64,000 nucleotides of DNA from Staphylococcus debuckii (GCF_003718735.1 NZ_CP033460.1:2046001-2110000), one strand, 5' to 3'. Shown: positions 47,869-56,945, counted from the stretch's first letter. The notes: generated from the letters alone by a model not told the origin. Translations and numbers: made by a program.

Positions 47869-48729
47869 TTAATAGACAATGTATTTTTCGTATTTCACAT
47901 AGTCGTCTGTGTGGAGTGTTTCTACAAAATTACTATTCATGCATAACGGCTTCAACTCATTGTGTTCTCCAAATAGAATAATATCTAATGAATTAATTGC
48001 AGGGTAATTTTTTCTAACATAGGTTGCCAGCTGGCGTAATGCACTTTCAGCAATACCTTGATTACGATGTGTTTCGTAAACTTCAATTCCCCGGATATGC
48101 ATGCGTTGATTTGTAGCTTGCAATGCAATAAACCCTACTTTATTTCCATCAAGCATTAAATCTACGGTATCTATTTCTTTGTCAGGCTGCTCTTTTGGCG
48201 CTGTAAGCTTTAAAGAAGAAACATAATTAGAATCTAAATCTAAATAATAAAGTCGCTCTTTGCCAATCGGGCCCTCTTCTTTCGTCGCAGCATGCATAAA
48301 GCCTGCACGTTCATAGACATTCCAAGCCGCCTGATTTTCAGCATCTACTACAAGATATAAGTGATTGAAGTTGCTGTATAGGGACTGCACATAGTCTGGC
48401 AAATTCATCATTACCTTAGTGCCATATCCATTCCCTTGAAACTTTTCATTAATCGATAAGGACCGAATATAAACCACATGGTCCGGTGTATCGTAGCCTT
48501 CATGTTGGTAAAATTGATGTAATACAAAGAAACCGACAACTTCCTTATCTTTATTAATCGCAATATTAGCAATGCGATTTTTATCTTCCAATGCATCTTC
48601 TAATACTTGAATAGGCAGTGATGAATAAATTTGCTGTCGCTCTGACAGCTCAAACTCTAAAATATTATGATAATACTTTTGTTCGTATGGCTTGATAGTA
48701 ATATCGTCATATTGTTTGCTGTGTTTCAT
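47869..48729 (-). CDS. Two-domain GNAT acetyltransferase
   Basis: A 286-residue protein with two GNAT-like halves. The first (about 10-165) has RSLSINEKFQGNGYGTKVM and AENQAAWNVYERAGF, the second (about 180-285) IRGIEVYETHRNQGIAESALRQL. The second half looks weaker in the usual substrate region and may be degenerate. Substrate unknown. It follows rpoE in reverse order with a 130-bp gap. Confidence 0.8.
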   Translation of the reverse strand: MKHSKQYDDITIKPYEQKYYHNILEFELSERQQIYSSLPIQVLEDALEDKNRIANIAINKDKEVVGFFVLHQFYQHEGYDTPDHVVYIRSLSINEKFQGNGYGTKVMMNLPDYVQSLYSNFNHLYLVVDAENQAAWNVYERAGFMHAATKEEGPIGKERLYYLDLDSNYVSSLKLTAPKEQPDKEIDTVDLMLDGNKVGFIALQATNQRMHIRGIEVYETHRNQGIAESALRQLATYVRKNYPAINSLDIILFGEHNELKPLCMNSNFVETLHTDDYVKYEKYIVY

Positions 48730-48801
48730 TTAATTATCCCCTAGTCATTTCGTTTAGTCTTCGGCATTTGTTAATCTGTTTGTGTTGAAAGTACCCTATT
48801 T

Positions 48802-49167
48802 TCATTTTAAGAAACAGTTCATCAGCCAGTTAATACCAAATTGATCTTTAACTTGACCGTGCATCGAATTGAAGAATGTTTTAGCAAGTGGCATGTGCGG
48901 ATCCCCATTTTCACTTAAAGCATTATACACACGTTGCTCTTCTTCTAAATTATCAAAAGTCAGAATTAAATTTACGTTATCATTACTGAATGGTTTTCCA
49001 TAGCTACTCGATAGATGTATAACAGTGCTTTCATTAATTTGAACTTCAGCATGCAAAATTTTATCTTTTTGCTGATTGAGTATAATTATTTCTCCACCAA
49101 ATATAGAATTATAAAAATCTACAGCTTTTTTTACATCATTTACGATAATATAAGGACTTAATTGCAT
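48802..49167 (-). CDS. VOC-family protein (PhnB/glyoxalase-like)
   Basis: A 121-residue beta-alpha-beta-beta-beta fold protein, opening SPYIIVNDVKKAVDFYNSIFGGE, the PhnB-like VOC signature, and ending QFGINWLMNCF. Such proteins bind small molecules or metals; no function can be assigned. AAGGAGG precedes the ATG. Divergent from coaW. Confidence 0.83.
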   Translation of the reverse strand: MQLSPYIIVNDVKKAVDFYNSIFGGEIIILNQQKDKILHAEVQINESTVIHLSSSYGKPFSNDNVNLILTFDNLEEEQRVYNALSENGDPHMPLAKTFFNSMHGQVKDQFGINWLMNCFLK

Positions 49168-49255
49168 TATTTATCCTCCTTAGCTTTGTTTTTTCTTTTC
49201 CTTTTGATTATACTATTAATGATTATGAGTTATACATATTTACGAGGTGAAATCT

Positions 49256-50062
49256 ATGAAAATCGGTATCGATGCTGGCGGAACTTTAATTAAAATTGTA
49301 GAAATCAATGATAGTGAACGTACATTCCGCACTGAACTTTCTTCTAATCTAGATAAAGTGATAGCATGGTTGAATAGCCAACCATGTAAAAACGTTACTT
49401 TAACAGGTGGTAAGGCGAAATTGATTCAAAGTCAATTAAACTTTCCAGCTAAAGAATTTGTAGAATTCGATGCATCTTCTAAAGGATTAGAAGTACTTTT
49501 AGAGGAACAAGGCCACCATCTAGACAATTATATTTTTGCGAATGTCGGAACAGGAACATCACTTCACTTTTCAGACGGTAAATCACAAAAACGTGTAGGC
49601 GGAATTGGTGCCGGTGGCGGTATGATTCAAGGGCTGGGCTATTTATTGTCAGGCCTTTCAAACTATACAGAACTTACTGATACCGCTCAAAAAGGAGATC
49701 GAGAATTTATCGATTTGAAAGTAAAACATATTTATAAAAATAGTGAGCCCCCTATTCCGGGCGATTTAACTGCAGCCAACTTCGGCCATGTCTTGCACAA
49801 TTTAGATAAAGAATTATCTGCAGCAGACAAACTTGCTTCAGTTATGGGAGTAGTTGGCGAAGTAGTAACTACTATGGCTATTACACTGGCCAGAGAATTC
49901 AATACAGAGAATGTCGTTTATATTGGTTCTTCTTTTAATAATAATCCGCTTCTTCGCAAAGTTGTCGAAGATTATACCGTACTTCGAGGTTTCAAACCTT
50001 TTTATATTGAGCACGGAGCTTTCTCAGGGGCATTAGGCAGTATATATCTCGGCGCTGAGTAA
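49256..50062 (+). CDS. coaW: Type II pantothenate kinase
   Basis: Phosphorylates pantothenate, the first step of coenzyme A synthesis; the staphylococcal enzyme is the eukaryote-like type II form and is not feedback inhibited by CoA. 268 residues with [13 protein letters not shown] at the start, [31 protein letters not shown] and [13 protein letters not shown] at 49256 has CGAGGTG upstream. Single gene. Confidence 0.94.
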   Translation: MKIGIDAGGTLIKIVEINDSERTFRTELSSNLDKVIAWLNSQPCKNVTLTGGKAKLIQSQLNFPAKEFVEFDASSKGLEVLLEEQGHHLDNYIFANVGTGTSLHFSDGKSQKRVGGIGAGGGMIQGLGYLLSGLSNYTELTDTAQKGDREFIDLKVKHIYKNSEPPIPGDLTAANFGHVLHNLDKELSAADKLASVMGVVGEVVTTMAITLAREFNTENVVYIGSSFNNNPLLRKVVEDYTVLRGFKPFYIEHGAFSGALGSIYLGAE

Positions 50063-50121
50063 GGGAGCAGAACAGTAATAACATTGGTTCAAATTATTTC
50101 GTCGTTCTGCCCCGACAAGGC

Positions 50122-50223
50122 TAGCTAGAATAGAAAAAAGCTTGGAACAAGCGCGTTTTCTATTCAGATAGCTACTGCCAATTTGGAACAAGCGCGTTTT
50201 CTATTCAGATAGCTACTGTCAGT
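50122..50223. repeat. Two tandem 41-bp repeats with hairpin, after coaW
   Basis: Copies 50142-50182 and 50183-50223 are almost identical (TTGGAACAAGCGCG, then TTTTCTATTCAGATAGCTACTG). TAGCTAGAATAGAAAA just before the first copy pairs with TTTTCTATTC and TAGCTA inside it, forming a strong hairpin. A related single copy is at 41289-41329. Confidence 0.85.
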
Positions 50224-50225
50224 TC

Positions 50226-50270
50226 AAAAAAAGGAGAGGATTGGACAAAATTATGTCCAATCCTCCTTCT
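50226..50270 (-). terminator. Terminator of the DUF2750-like gene
   Basis: AGGATTGGACA (50237-50247) pairs with TGTCCAATCCT (50254-50264), followed by TTTTTTT on the minus strand. Confidence 0.87.
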
Positions 50271-50276
50271 TTGTTA

Positions 50277-50942
50277 TTAATAAGATAATTCATTTTTTAA
50301 AGTTTGTGCAGAAACAATTGTCCCTACTACACCGGGTTTGAGATTAATTCCGACACCTTCATCGTTGTCACGTAATTTTTCAAGCCAATCACTGAAAACT
50401 TCTCCTTCAACTTCTTCAACTTCACATTCTTCGAAGTCTTCATCACGAACTTTTTCAGCGGATTTAAAATCACTCCATACCGGCATTATGTTAGGTTTGC
50501 TTTCTCCGTTTTCACTAATAATAATAAATTGTTTACTCCCTTTATCAGTCAACCCGAATACTTCATCAGTGCGTGCTGTAATACGTGAAAACTCAACAGT
50601 ACGAATGCGATCCAGCTCACTCATGAGTGCTTTAGTGAAATCATAAATATCAATGAAATGTCCTTGAACTGTGTCAGTGACATTGACTAAAACTTCATCA
50701 CCTTTATCAAACAAATCGTCCATCTCACAAGTTACGAAACGATCAATATCTCTGGAAATAATTTTATCATAACTCTGATGGTTGTCTTTGAAATAGGCTT
50801 CTGCTATTTCTCTCTCTGTCCAAAAGCATGGATAATACTTGTTATCTACTTCTTTTCTTACCATTTTCTTATCTTTGACTGCAATATAATAAGTTTCATT
50901 CACAAGCAAATCCTTAAAAAATGATTCTTGTTTATAATCCAT
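50277..50942 (-). CDS. DUF2750-like protein
   Basis: A 221-residue acidic soluble protein of unknown function. CFWTEREIAEAYFKD near 40-54 and MPVWSDFKSAEKVRDEDFE near 150-168 look like two copies of the DUF2750 element (short Trp-containing strand, then a helix picking up a table-like position), so the protein may be a duplicated DUF2750. The family call is tentative. ATG at 50942 is preferred over a longer frame that would run back into the hairpin of the next gene; the ribosome binding site (AGTGGG) is weak. Confidence 0.6.
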   Translation of the reverse strand: MDYKQESFFKDLLVNETYYIAVKDKKMVRKEVDNKYYPCFWTEREIAEAYFKDNHQSYDKIISRDIDRFVTCEMDDLFDKGDEVLVNVTDTVQGHFIDIYDFTKALMSELDRIRTVEFSRITARTDEVFGLTDKGSKQFIIISENGESKPNIMPVWSDFKSAEKVRDEDFEECEVEEVEGEVFSDWLEKLRDNDEGVGINLKPGVVGTIVSAQTLKNELSY

Positions 50943-51028
50943 TACAAACCCACTTTCTCTTATGTCGTTTACCATCTCAAATATATGATAACATCGGATA
51001 TCAGTCAATGGAATATCACTACATACAT

Positions 51029-51068
51029 GAGAGTGGAACTGAGATATTTTTGTCTCAGCTCCACTCTC
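51029..51068. repeat. Perfect-ended hairpin of the GAG...CTC family
   Basis: GAGAGTGGAACTGAGA (51029-51044) pairs with TCTCAGCTCCACTCTC (51053-51068) with one mismatch. It follows the M20/ATP-grasp gene but lacks a T-run on either strand, so terminator function is uncertain. The same sequence style occurs at 18848 and 54278. Confidence 0.65.
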
Positions 51069-51075
51069 ATATTTC

Positions 51076-53460
51076 TTATTCAAGTTCCTTCAAGAAAGCA
51101 CGTTCGTTTTGTTCTACCTCTTCGCGTGTACTGCCATGCCAAATACAAGCGAAACGAGAATTCACTTTATCTTTACCATACCAATCTCCATCATAGTATG
51201 ATAAAGGATAGATTTTACCTTGTCGCACATATTTCATAATCGTTCTGAAAAACTTAGTATTGTCGCCATCTGCAAAGTAGCTGTAGAATTTATGGTTCGC
51301 ACCTGATAATTCATCATCTAACAACAACATACTTGTCGATCCATTTTGACGGAAATTCAAATCAATAGCATAAACATCGCCATATTTGTCATAGAGTAAA
51401 TCAAAGCCGCCGACGCCATAGAATCCTTTTTCTACACCGATTTCCATAATTTCTCGGCCCGCTTCAATGACTGCTTGCGGCACTTCCTCCACCGGTACGC
51501 TTTGATTGCCATTATAGAAACCATATTTATTAGTAAGCTGCTCTGTTGTGCCGAGATATTTTAATCCGAGCTGGTCCGAATATGCGAATTGCACACAATA
51601 ATTGGCGATGGCCTCGATTTTTTGTTCAATAATGATAGTATCTGTTTCTTCCACTGCTTTGTTAATACGTTGGATAGCTTGATCCAAATCTTCTTGGTTG
51701 TAGCAGATCATGACACCATAACCGCCTGCAGTTGGCAAATCATCACCCGGCTTCAAAACAAATGGGAACTCCCAATCTCGTACCGCAGCTTCAAACTCTT
51801 CTACTTCTACAATTTGACGTTTCGGCAAGTATTTACCATTCGTCCATTCTGGAATACGTGCTTTATTGTTCAAAGCCACAAAGACATCTTTATTGAGTGC
51901 GTAATCTTCTTTACTGACTAAATCTTCGCTATGCACATATTGGAAATAAATTTTCTTATTTTCTTCTTTAGTTAGAGATTGGAGCAAATGCTCATAACTT
52001 GCTTGGTTATGGAATTTATAGACATTCTTCGGTACTTCTTTGCCAACTTCATCAAATAATTGCTTAAGCTTATTCGACACACTGGCTTCATGTACAATTA
52101 CCGGCATCTTGTTAGCAATCAACAACTCACGGCCAGTTAAGAAGTTAGACTGATGCTCGTCAGGTTCTAACCAAGGATTTGATACATAAGAAGGTCTTGA
52201 CGTATAGACAATATCCTCATCGTATAAATCACTCAAAGTAACTTTAGGCTGTTCAGAGTGTTTGCGGAATTCTCTTAAAGAAGCTTGTTTGACTTTACGG
52301 ACATGCTGCTCTTTAATTTCTCTCAATAATTCATTATTTGAAATTAAATCTAAAGCCATACGCGTCAAAATTGTAGCACCTTTGATTAAAGCACTATCGC
52401 CATGTTCGCTTGCTGCCGCTTCTTTGAATTTATAAGTATGGCCTACTAAATTGCTTGGACCAATTTTAATATGTGCGTGCAATGTCGGCACAACATGGCT
52501 GACATTCCCTGTATCTGTTGAACCATAACCGAAATCATCTTCACTGACTTCTTCGCCGTATTGTTTGGCATAATGTGCAAATAACTCATCTAAAGTCGGC
52601 GTTAAGATAAACTCGTTTACGCCATTTTGTATAGGTTTGCATTCATAGTCGCACCCAGTTTGAATGGCTGCACCTTGAGCAATTTGCCCTACTCTTTTCG
52701 TTAAAAAATCTAAATCCTTGCGTGTTCTTGAACGTGTATAGAACCGCGCATGTGTGAAATCCGGGATAATGTTAGCTGCTTCGCCTCCATTTAAAATGAC
52801 CCCATGGACACGTTCTCCCTTTTTAATTTGCTGTCTGAGCTGTGCGATACCGTTAAAATAGCTGATCATCGCATCTAAAGCATTAATCGCTTCATTTGCA
52901 TTTTCAGAGGCATGCGCACTGCGTCCATAAAATTTAATATCTAAAACATCCACTGCTAAAGTATGGATGGTTTTATAAGTTTCATTACCTGGATGCAACA
53001 TTAAAGCTACGTCTAATTGATCAATGACTCCAGCTTTCACATAACTTGCTTTCGCACTGCCGTTTTCTCCGCCTTCTTCTGCTGGACAGCCGAGAACGAC
53101 AACTTTGCCGCCCACCTCATCAATGACTTCTTTTAAAGCAATACCAGCCAGAACGCTTGTGGTACCGATGATATTATGGCCGCATGCGTGTCCGAGACCA
53201 GGAAGTGCATCGTATTCAGCAAGGAAGCCGATTGTGGGACCTGGTTTATTGCTATGGTATTCCGCGATAAATCCTGTTTGGTGTCCTGCAATATCTTGCT
53301 CAATTTCAAATCCGTATTTTGTAAGTTCTTGCATCAATAATCCAGAGGCAAACACTTCTTGGTTTCCGAGTTCTGGACGTTCATGTATTCTATGACTAAT
53401 TTCAATAAATTCTGACTCTTTATTTTTAATAAATTGTTCTACTTGTGTTTCAACTGACAT
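51076..53460 (-). CDS. Fusion of M20 metallopeptidase/amidohydrolase and ATP-grasp amino-acid ligase
   Basis: A 794-residue two-part protein. Residues 1 to about 395 are an M20-family amidohydrolase (AbgB/peptidase type): GLGHACGHN with metal ligands near 91-96, PAEEGGENG at 126-134 and GRSAHASENANEAINA. Residues about 405-794 are an ATP-grasp ligase: FPFVLKPGDDLPTAGGYG near 566-582 and metal-binding AIDLNFRQNGSTS near 698-710. The C-terminal part resembles the S. aureus L-aspartate–L-methionine ligase LdmS, recalled from memory. One half would make and the other cut a dipeptide or amide. Divergent from luxS across 284 bp. Confidence 0.78.
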   Translation of the reverse strand: MSVETQVEQFIKNKESEFIEISHRIHERPELGNQEVFASGLLMQELTKYGFEIEQDIAGHQTGFIAEYHSNKPGPTIGFLAEYDALPGLGHACGHNIIGTTSVLAGIALKEVIDEVGGKVVVLGCPAEEGGENGSAKASYVKAGVIDQLDVALMLHPGNETYKTIHTLAVDVLDIKFYGRSAHASENANEAINALDAMISYFNGIAQLRQQIKKGERVHGVILNGGEAANIIPDFTHARFYTRSRTRKDLDFLTKRVGQIAQGAAIQTGCDYECKPIQNGVNEFILTPTLDELFAHYAKQYGEEVSEDDFGYGSTDTGNVSHVVPTLHAHIKIGPSNLVGHTYKFKEAAASEHGDSALIKGATILTRMALDLISNNELLREIKEQHVRKVKQASLREFRKHSEQPKVTLSDLYDEDIVYTSRPSYVSNPWLEPDEHQSNFLTGRELLIANKMPVIVHEASVSNKLKQLFDEVGKEVPKNVYKFHNQASYEHLLQSLTKEENKKIYFQYVHSEDLVSKEDYALNKDVFVALNNKARIPEWTNGKYLPKRQIVEVEEFEAAVRDWEFPFVLKPGDDLPTAGGYGVMICYNQEDLDQAIQRINKAVEETDTIIIEQKIEAIANYCVQFAYSDQLGLKYLGTTEQLTNKYGFYNGNQSVPVEEVPQAVIEAGREIMEIGVEKGFYGVGGFDLLYDKYGDVYAIDLNFRQNGSTSMLLLDDELSGANHKFYSYFADGDNTKFFRTIMKYVRQGKIYPLSYYDGDWYGKDKVNSRFACIWHGSTREEVEQNERAFLKELE

Positions 53461-53683
53461 TCCACATGCTCCCTTTATTCAAAAGTTATAATCTGATGAG
53501 GGACGAAAGGCTTTGGGAACTCTCGTTTATCGTTTTCATCCTCATGACTATATCTTTATCAGTAAAATCGATTACTAAACATTTTAATGGTTTTTGAACG
53601 CTTTGTCATTACTTTTTCGAAAATTTAATAAACTTATCCCGAGTATTCCTATCAACTTTTACCCCAAAATTAAGACTTTCAAA

Positions 53684-53712
53684 TTGTAAAACCCGTCTTT
53701 GCTTGTTACAAT
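53684..53712 (+). promoter_or_regulatory. luxS promoter
   Basis: TTGTAA (53684-53689) and TACAAT (53707-53712) with a 17-base spacer, 33 bases upstream of the luxS start codon. Confidence 0.72.
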
Positions 53713-53744
53713 TGACTCAAAGAAACTAGAGGAGGATTTAGGTT

Positions 53745-54209
53745 ATGCCAAAAATGAACGTTGAAAGTTTCAATTTAGACCACACAAAAGTTGTTGCTCC
53801 GTTTGTACGTTTAGCCGGGACAGTTGAAGGAGCGAATGGTGATGTGATTAAGAAATATGACATCCGCTTCAAACAACCAAATAAAGAACACATGAAAATG
53901 CCAGGTTTGCATTCATTAGAACACTTAATGGCTGAAAATATCAGAAATCATACAGATAAAGTAGTGGACTTAAGTCCAATGGGTTGCCAAACTGGATTTT
54001 ATGTTTCTTTCATTAATCACGACGATTATGAAGATGTCTTGAATATTATCGAAGCTACTTTAAATGATGTTCTTGCAGCAGACGAAGTACCGGCATGCAA
54101 CGAAGTTCAATGTGGTTGGGCAGCAAGTCACTCACTAGAAGGCGCGAAAGAAATTGCACAAGATTTCTTAGATAAACGAGATCAATGGGATAAAATTTTT
54201 AGTGAATAA
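53745..54209 (+). CDS. luxS: S-ribosylhomocysteine lyase LuxS
   Basis: Cleaves S-ribosylhomocysteine to homocysteine and the AI-2 precursor in the activated methyl cycle. 154 residues. The metal site is HxxEH at His56, Glu59, His60 plus Cys123; the catalytic Cys81 lies in MGCQTGF. AGGAGG precedes the ATG. Single gene with a terminator. Confidence 0.96.
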   Translation: MPKMNVESFNLDHTKVVAPFVRLAGTVEGANGDVIKKYDIRFKQPNKEHMKMPGLHSLEHLMAENIRNHTDKVVDLSPMGCQTGFYVSFINHDDYEDVLNIIEATLNDVLAADEVPACNEVQCGWAASHSLEGAKEIAQDFLDKRDQWDKIFSE

Positions 54210-54277
54210 TGCTTAATTTAACAGTAAGTAAAAGAAAGAACGGGAGCACTAATCAAGAAGTTGCTGCCCATTCACGA

Positions 54278-54312
54278 AGAGGCTGAGACATTTTTTATGT
54301 CCCAGCCTCTTC
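54278..54312 (+). terminator. Terminator of luxS
   Basis: AGAGGCTGAGACA (54278-54290) pairs with TGTCCCAGCCTCT (54298-54310) with one mismatch, followed by TCTCTTATTTT. Same dispersed hairpin family as at 18848-18882. Confidence 0.78.
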
Positions 54313-54343
54313 TCTTATTTTGTCAACATCTCATCTTATATTA

Positions 54344-54859
54344 TTACTGCACTCCATTTTGCTCCTGGCGTGCCACAACTTCTTTATATTTCTTAATGAT
54401 AATAGGATGTATGAAAATAGAAATAATAAATATTGGATAGAGTAAGAAAGCTAAGAAGAATTTAACGACTACATTAATTGCTATAGAGAAAAATGTTCTC
54501 TTAACATATGTCATATTATCTTCTCTCACTCTGTTACCTTCTATTTTAAAAACTCTATCTTGCTTATTTGCTGTATGTGTAGTTTTCACAACGTTACCGA
54601 AATCACGTCTGAAAATCATACTCTTCATAAATATATAACGTACAAAACCATTTTGACTGGTATACAGCATATAATCACTTAACCAAGCATACGTGTAACT
54701 GCCAAGTAAGAATGTTAAAATTGTCCAGATCCATTTAAATGCGCTTGCATTATCGTTCACTAAAGTAATAAACATTACTACATGAACGGCTACATAAGGT
54801 GTGTAGTAAAAGGCTAATGGCATCTTTGGGGTATCAAAGTATTGCTTTAATAAATTCAT
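54344..54859 (-). CDS. Hypothetical membrane protein
   Basis: Not recognised. 171 residues with about four hydrophobic segments: two near 17-35 and 42-60, two near 120-150. A basic central loop (RRDFGNVVKTTHTANKQDR) lies between the pairs, which suggests a cytosolic domain. ATG at 54859 has GGAGG five bases upstream; the longer frame's ATG lies in that site. Convergent with luxS. Confidence 0.7.
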   Translation of the reverse strand: MNLLKQYFDTPKMPLAFYYTPYVAVHVVMFITLVNDNASAFKWIWTILTFLLGSYTYAWLSDYMLYTSQNGFVRYIFMKSMIFRRDFGNVVKTTHTANKQDRVFKIEGNRVREDNMTYVKRTFFSIAINVVVKFFLAFLLYPIFIISIFIHPIIIKKYKEVVARQEQNGVQ

Positions 54860-55274
54860 GAAATCCTCCATTCGGATAACAACTTATTAAAGATACACTA
54901 TTTCTGACTTTGCTATAGTTGTATGGAATGTAATGAAGGGAGAGATAGAATGAATATCATTCTGCTCTCACTCCTTTAACGATACCCCAATCGTTCTATT
55001 TATTTATTGAAGATCATTAACGCTATATAAGCAGCAATTTTCTCTCTATTTGAGCTAACTTGTATGTTTCATGACACTATAATATAAGAAAGTGCACTTT
55101 ACATCAATTGCTATTCTTTGATTTTGTTTTAAGAATATTTTAGCATATTTTCAGTTAAATTAAAGAGTTTTCCGAAATAAAGTTGTGTTAAATTTTAGAA
55201 ATACCTTGTGTCCTTATCTCACTGTTTTGTGTATTGGGAATATTTTTGGGAGTAATTTTAAAGTGTATTATAGA

Positions 55275-55397
55275 TTTATTGGACACGTTGTCTCTAATCT
55301 TGGCCAATATATCTATTTATTGGACACGTTGACCGCATTCTTGGCCAATATATCCGTTTATTGGACACGTTGCCTCAAATCTTGGCCGATATATCCC
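55275..55397. repeat. Three tandem 41-bp repeats
   Basis: Copies 55275-55315, 55316-55356 and 55357-55397. Each begins TTTATTGGACACGTTG, has a variable middle of about eight bases, and ends CTTGGCC(A/G)ATATATC. In copies 1 and 2 TATTGG and CCAATA can pair as a small hairpin; copy 3 has a changed base in the right arm. Confidence 0.92.
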
Positions 55398-55446
55398 ATT
55401 CAGCTCGGCTAAATTATACTCCGATAATTCTTCTCTCCAAATACAA

Positions 55447-55480
55447 AGGAGATAGAACATTCTTGTATGTTCTATCTCCT
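55447..55480 (-). terminator. Hairpin downstream of the FemA-like gene
   Basis: AGGAGATAGAACAT (55447-55460) pairs perfectly with ATGTTCTATCTCCT (55467-55480). The minus strand continues TTTGTATTTGG, a modest T-run. Confidence 0.7.
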
Positions 55481-55515
55481 GTTTCTGCCCCGCACTCGTA
55501 TCTCTTACAATTATT

Positions 55516-56769
55516 TTAGTGCTTTCTTGATTTTTCCGTGAATTGATACAGTTTGTATAGAAGCGGATACACGGGTTTAATAAAGTCACCGATATATTCT
55601 TCTACATGTGCATTGAAGCCCTCTTTAAATTTCTGAACGCCAAAGTCTTCAGCATCATCTGTAAAATCTCCAGTGATGCCATAGAAATTATAGCGGTCAA
55701 TATTTTTCTTTTTAGCAAATTTAATCATTTCCCATTGTAGTCTGTAAGCACCCATAAAGCGATTATATTTAGGGTTAGATCCGCTTGAAAGGTAATAAAC
55801 TTCATGTTCATTATACAAGTACAATGCTGAAGCAAGATTTAAAACATCCCCTTCTGTTTGCATTAATTCTTTGGTTTCATTAATTTTACGTGTATTACTA
55901 TCGACTTGTTGTTTTAATTGATTGATTTTACTCTTAGTCTTTTTAGAATTTGGACTTTCTTGTAATTTCGCATTTAATTTATTCAACTCGAGTACTAATT
56001 CAGTGTGCTTTTCATTTAATGCTTTCAAATAAGTATGTAAATCTACATAGGCTATTTTTAAAAAGGCACGATTACCATAAGTTTTTTGCATTTGTTTGAA
56101 ATAATCTAATTCTCGGAATTTGAAACCGTGTTTTTCTTCAGCCATTCTGAAAAGTTTAAAGAAAGTTGGAGTCTCGTCAATAGAAAGTGTTCTGACTTGG
56201 ACACCCATTTCGTAAGTCTTTTTAATATTACGACGTGTTTGGTAGTCCATTTCATTCAATAATTGCGTTTCAGACTTGTCTTTCAAATCTAATACAGATA
56301 ACCAACGTATCTGACTCATTTGTGAATATCCTATTGTATAGCCTTGATGGATGTAACCGAGTTTAGAAAGCTCTTTGATAAAGCGTTGATTATCATAACT
56401 TTCGATAATTTCTCCATCAGTTTCTCTTAAACTTGCAAGTAAATAAGGATCTACTAGAACATAAATACATCGGTGTTTCTTCAAATAACGTGTTAAAGAT
56501 GCGAAGAAATATTTTACTAATCTCAGATTGCTGTAATCCATTACAGGCCCTCTGTGCGTATAGAAATACTTGAAAAATCTTAGGCATCTGGCTTCGGATA
56601 AAAGACAGGCTGCTATGACTTCGCCCCCATCATCTTTGACTCCGACTAAATGTACGTCTTTCTGGTTTGCATTTCTGTATTGGTAATGTCTAGCAGACTG
56701 TGTATAATGTGAAAAATTTTCTTGAGTAAATTGTGCGAATTCGTCTTCTGTTAAAGTTGTGAAATTCAT
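55516..56769 (-). CDS. FemA/FemB-family aminoacyltransferase (FmhA/FmhC-like)
   Basis: Adds amino acids from aminoacyl-tRNA to lipid II stem peptides; family members build or alter the interpeptide bridge. 417 residues: two GNAT-like halves (HLVGVKDDGGEVIAACLL and RYNFYGITGDFTDDAEDFG regions) with a coiled-coil insert at about 230-295 rich in Lys, Glu and Asn. It is not part of a femA-femB pair and resembles the extra Fmh proteins, some of which insert serine and protect against lysostaphin. ATG at 56769 has AAAGGAG nine bases upstream. Confidence 0.85.
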   Translation of the reverse strand: MNFTTLTEDEFAQFTQENFSHYTQSARHYQYRNANQKDVHLVGVKDDGGEVIAACLLSEARCLRFFKYFYTHRGPVMDYSNLRLVKYFFASLTRYLKKHRCIYVLVDPYLLASLRETDGEIIESYDNQRFIKELSKLGYIHQGYTIGYSQMSQIRWLSVLDLKDKSETQLLNEMDYQTRRNIKKTYEMGVQVRTLSIDETPTFFKLFRMAEEKHGFKFRELDYFKQMQKTYGNRAFLKIAYVDLHTYLKALNEKHTELVLELNKLNAKLQESPNSKKTKSKINQLKQQVDSNTRKINETKELMQTEGDVLNLASALYLYNEHEVYYLSSGSNPKYNRFMGAYRLQWEMIKFAKKKNIDRYNFYGITGDFTDDAEDFGVQKFKEGFNAHVEEYIGDFIKPVYPLLYKLYQFTEKSRKH

Positions 56770-56871
56770 GGTTGTAACTCCTTTGATGTTATGACACTGT
56801 TTTAAGATTACCATTACTTTGCAACGCGCACAATATAATGCCTATGAATTTATTAATTGCCATTTTTTATA

Positions 56872-56912
56872 AAAAGCAAGGGATAGAACAAATCAATGTT
56901 CCACCCCCCTGC
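56872..56912 (-). terminator. Terminator of deoC
   Basis: GCAAGGGATAGAACA (56876-56890) pairs with TGTTCCACCCCCCTGC (56897-56912) with mismatches, followed by TTTTTAT on the minus strand. Confidence 0.72.
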
Positions 56913-56945
56913 ATCTTGAACTAGCGGTAAATATTCAAATATTAA

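Larger units (their letters stand above)
54860..55515. other. Gene-free region carrying a 41-bp tandem repeat array
   Basis: About 650 bases between two minus-strand genes. It holds the promoter region of the membrane protein gene, the repeat array at 55275-55397 and the hairpin at 55447-55480. The few open frames inside run through the repeats and change frame from copy to copy, so none is accepted. Confidence 0.6.

Noticed and set aside
47852..47881. CATTGTCT/AGACAATG hairpin at the end of the two-domain GNAT gene
   Set aside because: Short stem overlapping the stop codon and no T-run; not called a terminator.
50122..50223. CRISPR-like reading of the tandem 41-bp units
   Set aside because: Only two directly joined copies with no unique spacers; the same holds for the three copies at 55275-55397.
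53461..53744. Possible SAM or other riboswitch upstream of the M20/ATP-grasp gene
   Set aside because: Some inverted repeats (GATGA...TCATC) exist, but the conserved pieces of an S-box or T-box are not there.
55185..55412. Plus-strand open frame through the 41-bp repeats
   Set aside because: 41 is not a multiple of three, so each copy is read in another frame; no start signal and no protein-like pattern.
55317..55589. Minus-strand frame from the FemA-like gene end into the repeat array
   Set aside because: Overlaps the end of a clear gene in another frame and crosses its terminator hairpin.
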